From Epiperipatus broadwayi (taxonomy: Eukaryota > Onychophora > Udeonychophora > Euonychophora > Peripatidae): DNA of 64,000 nt. The notes under the pieces are model-generated. The model made no database searches and had not been told where the DNA came from. It was given only the letters and a program-made list of their open reading frames with translations. Positions 42,390 to 53,330 of this stretch are shown piece by piece. Position 1 is the first letter of the stretch; each line of letters opens with the position of its first letter. Position numbers and translations under genes: made by a program. The stretch spans positions 6,691,845-6,755,844 of the forward strand of contig JAQFVV010000027.1 in assembly GCA_028023455.1 (NCBI GenBank), given 5' to 3'.

Positions 42390-43234
42390 TATTTAGTATC
42401 TTCAATACAGTTTGAAATATACAAACCATTTACAGACAGATATTCTAAATATATACAGTCAAGCAAAAGTGACAGTATAATAATAATATAAAAGACATAC
42501 AATTAGTCTTTCCTATAATATATTTTTCATTATGTTTATAAATTTATCTTTATGTACAAATAAAATGTTTATTTCCAATTTATTATCAATAGTATTATAT
42601 AACCTGCTTATTCTTTGTAATGTATAGTGTTCTAAATATGAAGTTTTGCTAGTTAATATTTCTATTTTCTCATGATACCTCATGTTTCTTATTAATTCTT
42701 TAAATTTATTTTTAGTTATACAATTTGGTAAGCATAAGTTCTCATTTATAATATTATATAATAATATTAGATCTTTAATTGTCTCTCTGTTTTAATAATT
42801 CTTCTTCTGATTTGCTTATATATTTTATAAAATTATTAAATATTTTCTGTAGCATTTACCAATGTTATATTGTTTCTATTTCATATGTCTGATCCAAAAA
42901 TGTATCACTGGCAGTTTTAGAGCTTTAAATAATATAATTTTTGTTTTTATGGAGAAGTTTTTACCATTTCTCAATATTCTTCCTATAGATTTATATTTCT
43001 TTTTTTGTATTTTTTTATAATATGTGTTGTAGAAATTATTACTGTCAAAATTTATTCCAAGATCCTTATGAGATTCTTTTTTTATATTTTTTCCTTAAAT
43101 ACATAATAACTTGTATTAAAAATTGTAGAGTTTCTGGTATACGATGTTACACAACATTTCTCAACATTTATTTTCATGTTGTTATTAAGACACATTTTTC
43201 AAAACTATTTAGATCATCTTAAAATAAAATTATT
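42390..43234 (-). pseudogene. Antisense Jockey/CR1-like LINE, C-terminal part
   Basis: Broken frames include LPNCITKNKFKELIRNMRYH, EKIEILTSKTSYLEHYTLQR and ISRLYNTIDNKLEIN, the region after the reverse transcriptase ending just before a TTA tail. It is separated from the catalytic part by a Penelope-like fragment at 43,235-43,690. Confidence 0.65.
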
Positions 43235-43690
43235 GCTTATACTTCACCTTCGAGTAGTAAATTACAAATTGTCCATTACACAAACAAACGAAGCTCAATT
43301 TCAAGAGAATTATGAGGTTGAGTGCTTTCCGGAAACTTTATATCCCATATTCATAGCCTATCTTAGGATTTAGTTTGAGTTGTGATTTTTAAAAAAACTG
43401 GGTAGTAATTTATGCAAATCTATTCAAATTTATTCCATGTCTTCATATAGTTCATTTTTTAGAGATGAAAAAACACAATTCCTTCCGGTTTATTGGTATC
43501 ACTTGGATGAAGCACACTTTTTTATTTTGCATTTAGTATCATTGCACTCTGTGCACAGTGCCTTTGCTACAGTGGGTTCAAATATGTGGCCCATGGTTCT
43601 TTGGTGTTCAAGGAATATAGACTTACTTTAGGTGTTGTTTAGTGCTCTCAGCCATATAATTCTCTTGAAATTGAGTTTCACTTATTTACA
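43235..43690 (-). mobile_element. Penelope-like element fragment with inverted ends, copy A
   Basis: The minus strand at 43,540-43,640 matches the endonuclease end (words for NTKE..GHIF and the CTEHN region). The outer 35 bases of both ends are inverse complements (AAGCTCAATTTCAAGAGAAT at 43,291 and its complement at 43,655-43,680). It sits inside the LINE. Compare copy B at 46.35-47.29 kb. Confidence 0.6.
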
Positions 43691-43694
43691 TAAC

Positions 43695-44237
43695 ATGAAA
43701 TTTGTAATTTAGATCATCTTGTAACTTAATCATATCACATGAATCATTTATTACCTTAAATATCTTGTTATCATCAGCATATGTTAAAATTTCTGAATAT
43801 TTTATAGTTTGGTCTATATCTTCTGTAAAAATATTAAATAACAATGGTGCCACACACCCTCCTTGAGATATACCTTGATTGACATTTATTAATTAACTAG
43901 ATTCATTATTAAGATAGATATAAATCTTATAATCTTTGAAGTAAGAAGCAGTATCCAGTTAATTGCTTTTATATTTTATGCAGTTTAATCAATTTGGCTA
44001 TTAATCATTTATGAGAGACTAAATCAAAAACAGAAGTCAAGTCCAGGTATATGACATCAATTCTTTTCCCAGCATTTAAATTGAATTGTTATAAGATTAG
44101 TAATGACTGATCTTTTTGTTACAAAACCATGTTAAGAGTTTGATATAATCTTATTAATATTATTTCTTATTTTTGATTAAAAACAATTTTCAAAAATTTT
44201 AGGAGTTGGTAAACTTGACCTTGCTCTATAATACTTT
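43695..44237 (-). pseudogene. Antisense Jockey/CR1-like LINE, reverse transcriptase
   Basis: Minus-strand frames give SLPTPKIFENCF next to the SINE, HGF..KRSVITNLI, RIDVIYLDLTSVFDLVSH (the D of the first catalytic box), QGISQGGCVAPLLFNIFTED, and LTYADDNKIFKVINDS with an intact YADD. These are RT blocks in correct order. Several frame shifts and stops are present. The LINE carries at least six later insertions, and its ORF1 lies at 49.7-51.1 kb. Confidence 0.85.
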
Positions 44238-44334
44238 TTTTTTTTTTTAAGTGTCATAGCATCGGCCGGGAACCCGGGCAACTGCCTGCAAGTGCAAAGC
44301 AGTCGCGCTGACCTCTCGACCACCAATGCAAGAC
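44238..44334 (-). mobile_element. tRNA-derived SINE, family S, copy 3
   Basis: A perfect 16-bp duplication TGCTCTATAATACTTT flanks it (44,222-44,237 and 44,335-44,350). Minus orientation: TTGGTGGTCGAGAGGTCAGC, CGCGACTGCTTTGCAC, then CCGGGTTCCCGGCC (B-box-like) and GATGCTATGACACTT plus a poly-A. It splits an RT codon block (KYYRA before, RSSLPTPKIF after), which shows that it inserted into the LINE. Confidence 0.92.
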
Positions 44335-44350
44335 TGCTCTATAATACTTT

Positions 44351-44925
44351 GGATCATCTTTTGCACCGTTTTTTATAAATAGGCACAATTCTAGTTATTT
44401 TTAACTCCCTAGGAAAAATCTTTGTCTAACGATGCCTGCAATAATTTTTGGATGGAAGAAGCTATTAATTACAGCATCCTTTTAGAATAAATGTTGGAGT
44501 TTCATATAAATTAAAGTTCTTTTTATTTCAATTTTTTATTGCTCTTTTAATATCTTGCAAATTTATATTTTTGAGACAAATATATTTTTTGAAAAATTAT
44601 CAGGAATAGTTTTGTTACACTCATTAATTGTTTCATTTGTTTTTATCTTGGTATTGTAAAAATTTTTTAAATGTTGACAGAATTCAGTTAATGTTATACC
44701 ATTATAATTAGATATCAATGCCAGATTTTTTTGTGTGTTACATTGATATGTTTATTAAAATCCCAAAAATGCTTCAGGCTGATATTTAAAATCTATTTCC
44801 AATTTTTTAATATGATTTTTATAATCTTGTATTTTTTGCCTTTTTACAACTTTCCTTACATTTATTCATTATTATATTTGAAATACAAGCACTCTTATAC
44901 CTGGAACTTAATTATAAATATAGGA
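44351..44925 (-). pseudogene. Antisense Jockey/CR1-like LINE, linker and RT start
   Basis: The minus strand reads LKITRIVPIYKNGAKDDPKY (the LK.A.V.P.YK.GD..DP..YRPI box) and upstream KILKEQLKIEIKRTL, FFHPKIIAGIVRQRF and IKKLEIDFKYQPEAF. These are the segments normally found between the endonuclease and the reverse transcriptase. Confidence 0.75.
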
Positions 44926-45154
44926 GATTTGAATTCAGACTTTCACACACATGTAGAAAAGATAAATAATTAACATGGGCATGACAACAATATTGGCATT
45001 AGCATGGATTTGGGCTTTCTATCATCAGACTTTCAATGGCATGGATGGCTGAAGAGTTGGAGGTTAGAGTAGATTGAAGCCTGTCCATTAAAGAATAAAG
45101 ATTTGCTGTCTTAATATAAACTGAGCACTGATTATATATATATATGTGTGTGGG

Positions 45155-45225
45155 AAATGATAATCTGAACCAACTGATGAATGCTGGTTCAGCACAAAAT
45201 ATGGATATTGGTGATTATTTATCTT
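45155..45225 (+). ncRNA. Hammerhead ribozyme, HHR-1 dimer unit 1, G12 mutated
   Basis: CTGATGA at 45,174-45,180 is intact and stem II is AUGCU-GGUUC-AGCAC (A.C at the base). The next four bases are AAAA in place of GAAA. Stem I is well kept: AACCAA with UUGGU, and AUAAUC with GAUUAU. Confidence 0.65.
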
Positions 45226-45620
45226 TTCTACATGTGTTTGGTCATGGGTATTAGTAGTATAATAGCATGGATAGTTGAAGATTGCTTGAAAGTCTGAGTT
45301 CAAATCCCCTATATTTACAATTAAGTTCCAGGTATAAGAATGCATGTATTTCAAATCCTACACATTAAGCCTGCATTATGACCATCCATCTTCTATATAT
45401 TTAAATGGATACTATACATGAGGGATCAGAGTTACTTGAAGACAACATGGGCATAACAACAATATTAGCATCAGCATGGATTTGGACATTCTATCATCAG
45501 ATTTTCAATGGTATGGATGGCTGAAGAGTAGGTTGGAGTATATTGAAGCATGTCCATTAAAGTATAAAGATTTGCTACCTTAATATAAACTGAGCACTGA
45601 TTATATATATATGTGTGAGA

Positions 45621-45688
45621 GATGATAATCTGGACCAATTGATGAGTGCTGGTTCAGCACGAAATATGTATATTGGTGATTATTTATC
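45621..45688 (+). ncRNA. Hammerhead ribozyme, HHR-1 dimer unit 2, C3 mutated
   Basis: The core is TTGATGA (45,639-45,645), so C3 has become U; GAAA is intact at 45,661-45,664. It has the best helices of the family: stem II GUGCU-GGUUC-AGCAC (five Watson-Crick pairs), stem III AUA-UG-UAU, and stem I ACCAA/UUGGU, AUAAUC/GAUUAU and GAU/AUC separated by small bulges. Confidence 0.7.
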
Positions 45689-45869
45689 TTTTCTACATGT
45701 GTATAGTCATGTGCACCAGTAATATGAGATAGTGTGGATAGTTGAAGGTTGCTTGAAAGTTTGAGTTCAAATCCCCTATATTTACATTATTATAATAAAT
45801 TATGTTTTTGTTTTAATAAAGCTTCTGATTTTGTTTTCTTTAGTGTTTGGTATATTTAGATTGATAATA

Positions 45870-46350
45870 TTATAAACAGCCATCAGAAATTTTTCAATAA
45901 CAATATCTATATTATTAACATTGTTTAAGAAATTCCAACCATAGTTTTTAAAAGTATTATTTTATTGTAATTACCTTTCCTAAAATCTTTTTGTAATCTG
46001 CATTTTTTATTTCTTTTGTATGTTAGATCTTGTAATATTTCCAGTGGTGGATGATATTTATCTATAGATAATATTATTCATGATGCTAACTTGCAGACTG
46101 TTTTATATGCATCATTATGTAGATTTAAATCCAGAATCTTGTTTAGATGGTATTAAATTTAATAAGCTGCATGTCTTACTATTGTTCTTAAAGTATAATT
46201 CAGAACTATTAAAATCTCCAGTAATAAAATTATTATGATTATAATTAATTAGTTTTAGATATATAATGATCATATACATCACTTATTGAAGAACTTTCTG
46301 GTTCAATATATTGTATGTAGAGGCTAAAAGTAATTTTTTATTATTGTTTA
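45870..46350 (-). pseudogene. Antisense LINE, endonuclease second half
   Basis: The minus strand gives LLLAST.YIEPESSSISDVYD, then NFITGDFNSSELYF with the GDFN catalytic box of APE-type endonucleases, and LKNYGWNFLNNVNNIDIVIE, the conserved linker before the RT. The first half lies at 47.29-47.70 kb beyond a Penelope insertion. Confidence 0.75.
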
Positions 46351-47290
46351 AATTACTAATTGCACATTACGCAAACAAATGAAGCTCAATTTAGAGAGAA
46401 TTATAAGGCTGAGCACTTTCGGGAACCTTTATATCCCATATTCATAGCCTATCTTAGGAGTGTTGGTTTAAGTTGTGATTTAAAAAAAAACTGGGTAATA
46501 ATTTATACTAATTTATTCAAATGTATTCAATGTCTTCATATAGTCCCCTTTCTTGAGATGGAAAAAGATGATTTCTTTTGGTTTATTGCATCATCATCAT
46601 TTGCAATGAAGCACGCTTCTTTTATTTTATGTTCAGTATTGTTGTGTTCTGTGCACAGTGCCTTTTCTATGGTGGGCTCAAATATATGGCCTGTGTTTCT
46701 TTGGTATTTGAGGAATATAGATTTACTTTCAGTGTTGTTTAGTACTTTCCTATATAAGTAGTGATGTTGAGAGTTTCTGGTTGTGGTGTTGGCATGAGTC
46801 TCTCCATAATATGCCCCTTGATATCCATTGCTTGAGCATACAATTTTATAACCTGCTTGTGCTTGATCTTTGGTGTTGTTTATTAGTCTATTAGTTGAAG
46901 GTGGTGTATGGAATCCTAATTCCAACGCATCAGTAAATATTTTATTCAGTTTTCTGGAAATTGACAGTCTTTGTGCAGCATTCTTGGTTTATTGTTTTTA
47001 ATAATATCTGTTATTAGCTTGCTTTGAAATTGTCTAATCTTTTTGTTGATCGTGTTCTGCATGAATCCAATACTTTTCAGTTCTTTAGTATAATTAATGA
47101 GGTTCTTTTTGTGAAATGATTCAAATCTACATAGTCTGTGATTTCTGTGCAGGGAGGATGTAAATCTTGCTATTTTGTGTGCATTGGGTGAGTTTGATTT
47201 TGGTGTATGTATCCTCGAGTAGGCTATGAATATGGGGTCTAAAGATTCCTGAAAGTGCTCAGCCTTATAATTGAAGTATAAACAAGATTT
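46350..47290 (-). mobile_element. Penelope-like element fragment with inverted ends, copy B
   Basis: A 129-codon minus-strand frame at 46,536-46,925 is a GIY-YIG endonuclease: GYKIVCSSNGYQGAYYGETH (catalytic Tyr and YYGET), then QHHYLYRKVLNNTESKSIFL, KYQRNTGHIFEPTIEKALCT and EHKIKEACFIAND. Upstream broken frames give KELKSIGFMQNTINKKIRQF, the region preceding the endonuclease in Penelope-like proteins. The RT is missing. Both outer ends carry the block AAGGCTGAGCACTTTC.GGAA in inverted orientation (46,407 plus and about 47,262 minus), as in copy A. Confidence 0.8.
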
Positions 47291-47701
47291 TATTATTGTT
47301 TAATTGAATTTCAACCTAATCTTGATAATTAATTTCTCTAATGTATTTACTAATTAGCATCTTATTAACTTCTATAAGTATTCTACCTCCTCTTCTAAAC
47401 ATAAACTCATTTCTATCTTGTCTATAAATATTATAACTTCATCCATAATTTGTCAGTCTTTTGTAGCTGTTGGTAACCATGTTTCTGTTAATAAAATAAT
47501 ATTATAATTTTCAGATAAAAACTGTAAATAAATTATATACAGTTTTGTTCTTAGTCCTCTAACATTCAGACAAAAACATCGTATTATTTTGCTATTTGCT
47601 TGATTTTGCCAATCCATTAAAGTAAGGGTGTGTTTTCCATTGCCTACCAATATCATTGTACATAGAATGTTTTTTAATAGTTGCATTAGATAATTTTCCA
47701 A
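47290..47701 (-). pseudogene. Antisense LINE, endonuclease first half
   Basis: An 82-codon frame (47,453-47,701) contains CFCLNVRGLRTKLYIIYLQF then SENYNIILLTETWLPTA, the start of an APE-type endonuclease: N.RSL..K, I..LTETWL with the catalytic E. After a frame shift comes YRQDRNEFMFRRGGRILIEV, the RRGGGVLI box. Together with 45.87-46.35 kb it forms one endonuclease interrupted by a Penelope fragment. Confidence 0.85.
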
Positions 47702-47890
47702 AGAAATATCTCACATCTGCTCTCAGTGGTGTGAGAATTCATTTTAATTTTATCACAGCATCTCCACAATATTCCAGCACTCTTACAAAATAAGTTATAG
47801 ACATTGTATTATCCATATCAATTTTGATACATTTAATAGAATTCTTTAAATATACCTCAATATAATTTTTAAAAACACTTCATCTTTTCT

Positions 47891-48370
47891 TTCTAAAATA
47901 CTATATCTCGTGTCTGGAAAAAGTGAGAGTATTCATTTATAATTTATCTTTAAAGCGCATGTGCATTGGCTTAATCGCTAATATCACTATTACATAAAAA
48001 ACATAGCGCTATATAAAATATCTCATTATATATGTTTAATTTCAACTAAAGAATGATGCATTGTAAATTGTAAAGGTTTCGCAGGCGTCATTCGTTCAAA
48101 CATAACAAATGTAATTTAAAGTGATTGCTTAACACCTTCACGCTCTCATTTCCATACGCTTAAGATTTGCCCATACATAAATGTTTGGGTTGAAAGAATG
48201 GGTGGATTCATTCTATTCTTTTTAAAATACTATATCTCGTGTCTGGAAAATGTGAGAGTATTCATTTATAATTTATCTTTAAAGCACATGTGCATTGGCT
48301 TAATCGCTAATATCATTATTACAGTATTAAAACATAGCGTTATATAAAATAATATCTCACTAAATAATAT
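47891..48370 (+). repeat. Direct repeat, two copies 328 bp apart
   Basis: About 140 bases beginning AAAATACTATATCTCGTGTC at 47,897 recur at 48,225 with few differences. The interval holds CATTCGTTCAAACATAACAA and CACCTTCACGCTCTCATTTC. No hammerhead core was found. The position is between ORF1 and ORF2 of the antisense LINE, so these may be LINE-internal or a separate element. Confidence 0.8.
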
Positions 48371-48429
48371 TAGCTATAGATATTAGAAATTCTTTTTCAT
48401 TATATGATTTGACATTATTTTCCAAAACT

Positions 48430-48600
48430 GATAATATAGGGGATTTGAACTCAGACTTTCAAGCACCCACCAATTATCCACACTATCTCATACAACTGAT
48501 ATACATGACCACACACATGTATATCAGTTGTATGAGATAGTGTGGATTGTTGGTGGGTGCTTAACAGTCTGAGTTCAAATCCTTTATATTTACAATTAAG
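48430..48600. mobile_element. Hairpin element, arms of about 70 bp
   Basis: Left arm 48,436-48,507 and right arm 48,517-48,587 are nearly perfect inverse complements around ACCACACAC. Both arms contain the tRNA-like end of HHR-1: GGATTTGAACTCAGACTTTC left, GTCTGAGTTCAAATCC right. This is therefore an inverted dimer of the HHR-1 tail without the ribozyme. Confidence 0.85.
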
Positions 48601-49208
48601 CTCCAGGTTTGCGAAGAGTGTCTGGTTTTCAAATATTTTCAAAACTGATAACTATAATTATCAATATTGCCATATATACTATTAATATCACTATATTTAT
48701 CTCTTTGATCATTTATATTATATCTCTGCTGTGTAAACTGACTTTTTTTATGGGTAATTATATGTATTACTTTTCATCTTTATACTTTACTATTTTTTTT
48801 ATAAATTTATTCCTCATTCCATTGATATTTTTTATTATAATATTCTTTGTTTCTGTATTGTTTTCTTTTAAATATCTGCTTACTATTTCTTTTGTCATCC
48901 ATAGCATCTTCTCCATCTGTGTCATTTGTTACTATGTTATCTTCCAAAAGTTTTATTTTTTATATATTTTTAATTTTAGGTACCTGTATAGGTACATTCT
49001 TTTTGTTAATTTATTTCCTGTTTGTTTTATTTCATTTCCATTAGTGTTATATTGATCTATTGATTTAAGATCACATCTATTCCTCATTTTCCCCCCATTG
49101 TTCTTAGATGTTATTTATTATGCTTGCCACTTGTTTTTTTTATACATCTGATCTCTGTCTAAAGTTAATATTTCTTTTTTTGCTATTCATTTTGTCTTCT
49201 TCAACATA
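48601..49208. other. AT-rich stretch inside the antisense LINE
   Basis: The + strand has hydrophobic open frames of 60-148 codons with no recognisable domain. The minus strand has NSKKRNINFRQRSDV near the microsatellite, which could be LINE ORF1. Neither is supported as a gene. Confidence 0.4.
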
Positions 49209-49688
<480 letters not shown>

Positions 49689-50179
49689 GAGCACAGTGAC
49701 TACAATTATTTTCAATCTCTTTAATAACTTTTGTCATAATATATCTCTCTTATAAAATTTTGAATTATATTCAAGTTATCTAGCAAACTATCTCTCATAT
49801 AGGTTGTGCTTGTATTATAATTTTTTTAAAACTATAATGAGTTCCATTAGTCTAAAAATATTTTCCGTTATTGTTGTTTCATCTTTTCTTAATATTTTGT
49901 TGATATTATTTGCTATACTGTTACAGTCATCATTCAATTGTTTATCAGCATTATCAATGAATGTCATGTCCATAGAATGACTCTTCAATGAGCTGTTCTT
50001 CTTTTTTTTAAAAATTCATGTAAATCAAACGAGAAATATAACGTTAATAATTCATTTATATAAAGCATTGAAACAATAAAATATTTTCTATTTTTTTTAT
50101 ACAATAAAGTGCTAGTAAGTTTCGTTCATATAGTAAAATTATCGTAATCCAATCTTTAATTTATTTGGGAATTCTATCA

Positions 50180-50465
50180 TCAGATTTTCAATGGTATGAA
50201 TGACTGAAGAGTTGGAGACTGGTGTGAGTTGAAGCCTGTCCATTAAAGTGTAAGGATTTGCTATCTTAATATAAAATGAGCACTGATTATATATTTGTAT
50301 GGGAGATGATAGACTGAACCAACTGATGAGTGCTGGTTTAGTACGAAATACGGATATTAGTGATTATTTATCTTTTCTGCATGTTTGTGGGCATGTGTAT
50401 AGTAAGAGGTAGTGTGAATAGTGAAGGGGCTTGAAAGTCAGTTCAAATCTCCTATATTTTAATTT
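50180..50465 (+). mobile_element. HHR-1 repeat, single copy
   Basis: Order: CTATCATCAGATTTTCAATG, GACTGAAGAGTTGGAG, GCCTGTCCATTAAAGTG, AGCACTGATTATATATTTG, ribozyme (50,305-50,372), and the tRNA-like end GGGGCTTGAAAGTCAGTTCA. It is inserted in LINE ORF1. Confidence 0.75.
50305..50372 (+). ncRNA. Hammerhead ribozyme, HHR-1, intact core
   Basis: CTGATGA (50,323-50,329), GAAA (50,345-50,348), stem II GUGCU-GGUUU-AGUAC (five pairs, one G-U; the terminal G-C differs from the G-U of sister copies). Stem III is AU-ACGG-AU. Proximal stem I ACCAA/UUAGU has one C.A mismatch; the distal GAUUAU partner is partly eroded. Confidence 0.72.
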
Positions 50466-51120
50466 AGGTTTTTTTAAAAAATGTTACAACAAAAGTCCTT
50501 GCTTTGTTTCATTTTAGTAGCTATGTTTCCAGATTTCCTTTTTGTATTTTCATACCCCGAGGGTTCATTAAAACAAATCGGTAAAATTTCAAGACATTTA
50601 TCTTGATTAGAAAAATCTATATTTTAAAATTCTAATAATATTTATATTAAAGTCTTTTCCAATTTTATTATCATTATCAATTAATAATTTATTGCATATT
50701 ACATACTTAAAGGTAGCAGATGAAACAATTTCATAATCTTTCTTGCTTAATAATAAATAATCAGCGTGAAAATACTTAACGCACATTTTAAAAATCTGTC
50801 AAAAGTTTTGACAAAGATTACAATTTTTTTTAAAACTTTCCATTATATAATTATTATCCAAATCATTTTTAGGCATAACATCTATAGATAATATATCCGC
50901 ATTTCTTTTATAGATAAGACAATCATTTTTATTCAGTATTGTATTCATTTCTTTTGTTTGTAGAAGATCGCAATTTAAAACAGTTAAAGTCAATTTTATC
51001 TTTCTCCTTATTAATATTTATATTGTCAATATTTCCTCCACTTTTAACATTTATCCATACAAATAAAACGTACAGCTTTTGAATAAAATCCACCACATTT
51101 AACTCTCTTTCGTCTGCCAT

Positions 51121-51645
51121 AAATAGGCAGCCGATAAATGCAACTATTAGATCCAGGCGCCATATTTAAAATAATATATATATAAAACTATTGCGGCCTG
51201 ATAAATAATTTACTCTGCATGATAGGTAGATGACATACTTTGAACTTGAGATTGATATCATTTCCTCTCCATGGTTAGGCAGACGATATACTTTGATTTT
51301 GAGACTGATATCATTTCCTGTTGTTTACATATCTTATAAACTTCTGAGCTATAAAACATTCGATAATTTTTTGTTTAATAAAAGTTGTATGTTTAAAATC
51401 CAGCATTGTGATGTTCACGGGTAAATTATTACAAACCGAATCACTGAAATACTAAATAGCTATCTAATTAGTCCTTACTATGATCCTCTGTATTATAATA
51501 AGCTGCTGTTATTGAATAAATTCCATGGTTGTTGATCCATTAATAAGTTGTTCTACCATTTGATTAATATTCTTAAAAATAAACCTATGGTAATGTCTTA
51601 CTTTGAAGTTCATTTTTATATTTGATCCTTTACTCATAGTACCTG
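51121..51645. other. AT-rich stretch, nothing recognised
   Basis: A short direct repeat (ATATACTTTGA or ACATACTTTGA, then GAGA.TGATATCATTTCCT) occurs at about 51,232 and 51,285. Nothing else is supported. Confidence 0.45.
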
Positions 51646-51649
51646 TTGG

Positions 51650-51785
51650 ATACGACAAAGACCAATAGGTAAATAATCAAATGGGTTTATTGCTCAAGAG
51701 TTTTGGAAGTATAAGAACTGGAATCGATCCAAAGACCTTATACTCCAAAGCCTGACATTCTATCACTGCACTTAACCATATAGAG
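51650..51785 (-). mobile_element. tRNA-head SINE, family D, best B-box
   Basis: The minus strand reads GTGCAGTGATAGAATGTCAG, TTTGGAGTATAAGGTCTTTG, GGATCGATTCCAG (good B-box) and TTCTTATACTTCCAAAACTC, then AGCAATAAACCCATTTGAT. It is the most complete single copy of family D and defines the order of parts. Confidence 0.7.
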
Positions 51786-52680
51786 AAACAAAGATCAATC
51801 ATCTACTAAGATCAATTTTATGATCAATACTTAACCAAATTATTGGATATAGGAGTTAAGGGTTCTGACTAGTCTAGTACTGATATTGATTAATAGTCAA
51901 AATTTTTTTAACCATATGTCAATTGTGACTATTTAATGGCAAGAATTGTTACTAAGATCATACTGTTTTTGGTTACACCACAGTACAAACATTCTAAGAA
52001 CAGAAAGTTCTTTAGTCTTTGTTGGTGAGAAAGCATGATCATCAACCTGCTTACTCATCTACCTGTTTTTAAAAGCAGTATTGCATCCTATGAATTCTAC
52101 TTCACTTATTATAATAATCATGGACAAACTAATAAAACTATTATCTAGGATAGATTATATAGATATCATTGGGTTCATTAAAAAAGTAACTGGTATTCCC
52201 ACCAAGCTGCAGCCCATATGTTACATAGTGACATAGTTTAGCTATTTGCAATAAACTTATTCCAATTCCAAAAAAAAAAAGAGGAAAGAGATGAGAGAGA
52301 TAAACTACTCTAGAAATAAATTTTATGATGATTAGAAAGCCTTTGAGACAATTTTTATAATGGAGACAGAGTCTACTTCTATGAAAATATCAAGTTCCCC
52401 ACAAAATGTCCTTTTATTGCATCATTTATTGGTTTTAAATGTTGACTGCAATAAAGAAGTAATTTCACATTTATGGACTCTACAATATTACATTCAGAAT
52501 ATTGAAGAACATATTAATTGGTTTTATGATTTTCCCATTGTATTTTCAAAATTTTATAGCATTCTTAAATTAAAACTTTTCTAATGCATTTATATTGCAT
52601 TAATAACCTCATTCTCATTTATGATCTAAATATAAGTTAAATAGAATACTGTGTTTATAATAAAATAATATATATATATG
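51786..52680. other. AT-rich stretch, nothing recognised
   Basis: No supported feature. It could include the 5' part of the following LINE, but no domain is visible. Confidence 0.4.
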
Positions 52681-52681
52681 T

Positions 52682-53330
52682 GTGTGTAAATTCACTGAAA
52701 GCAGTCATCACTTAGACAAGGCCAATATCAATGACAATCACCAATCATCAATTTCAATCTGTTGTCAAGGCAATCTTCTTTTATCAATATATATAAAAAA
52801 TCCACCTTTATTTATAAATCAATTTATATCACAAGTCTTTAATAAATATATTCATTTACATCCCACCAGATCATAAAATAATCCATACATTAATAAATAA
52901 TACACTAAATGCCAAATTTGCATCCTCAACCCACCTCATAATATTGATTGGGGATTTCAACATGACATATAATAAATTTGTAGTGAAATGGTTACACTTG
53001 CTTGCTTTTCCACTTATGACAGCAGAAAGGTTTGTGCCACAGAACTCTGTCTCATTTAATAATGGCAGATATTCATCAGTGATTGACCTGGTGTTTTACT
53101 CACCAGCACTGCAGTATATGACGAGCTTTAACACCTCTTTTTCAGACCATGCTGCAATTATAGTGACTCTAAAAAATGATTTTATACCCAAACCATTAAT
53201 ACCAACCAGTAAAACCGTTAAAGTACTCTTGCCCAGTAACACAACTGAACCTCTATTTTCAGAAGTATACACACCAGTATTCAAAATTAGAGACCTTGAA
53301 ATGGATTCAGTTTAAACCTGGATAACATTT
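52682..53330 (+). pseudogene. LINE endonuclease, C-terminal half
   Basis: The frame at 52,944-53,315 (with IL just before) reads IGDFNMTYNKFVVKWLHLLA, then VSFNNGRYSSVIDLVFYSPA and NTSFSDHAAIIVTL. GDFN, S.IDLVF and SDH are the last three catalytic boxes of APE-type LINE endonucleases, in correct spacing. An upstream frame gives LLLSIYIKNPPLF. The N-terminal boxes were not found. This and the next entry belong to one LINE, distinct from the antisense one. Confidence 0.85.

Larger units (their letters stand above)
44926..45800 (+). mobile_element. HHR-1 head-to-tail dimer, period about 469 bp
   Basis: The word GTCCATTAAAG occurs at 45,083 and 45,552; ribozyme regions lie at 45,155-45,225 and 45,621-45,688. 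Each unit ends in GTTGAAG.TTGCTTGAAAGT and GAGTTCAAATCCCCTATATT, a good B-box within a tRNA-like end. The dimer is inserted in the antisense LINE. Both ribozymes carry a single inactivating core change. The two units are clearly similar but not identical. Confidence 0.8.
49690..51120 (-). pseudogene. Antisense LINE, ORF1 remnant
   Basis: On the minus strand frames start MADERELNVVDFIQKLYVLF and continue, after frame shifts, with NCDLLQTKEMNTILNKNDCL, NLCQNF.QIFKMCVKYFHAD, YLLLSKKDYEIVSSATFKYV and ICNK. The Cys/His spacing (CxxC, CxxxFHxxxLxLS, CxxC-like) suggests the PHD-like finger seen in ORF1 of some CR1/Jockey-type LINEs. A helical Asn-rich segment follows at 49.80-49.99 kb. An HHR-1 copy at 50.18-50.46 kb interrupts it. 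Placement upstream of the endonuclease supports the ORF1 call. Confidence 0.55.

Noticed and set aside
47891-48370. 328-bp direct repeat as a further retrozyme dimer
   Set aside because: No hammerhead core found in the unit on either strand.
48609-49055. 148-codon hydrophobic frame on the + strand
   Set aside because: Ile/Phe/Leu richness follows from AT-rich DNA lacking stops in one frame. No domain, and it is antisense to LINE remnants.
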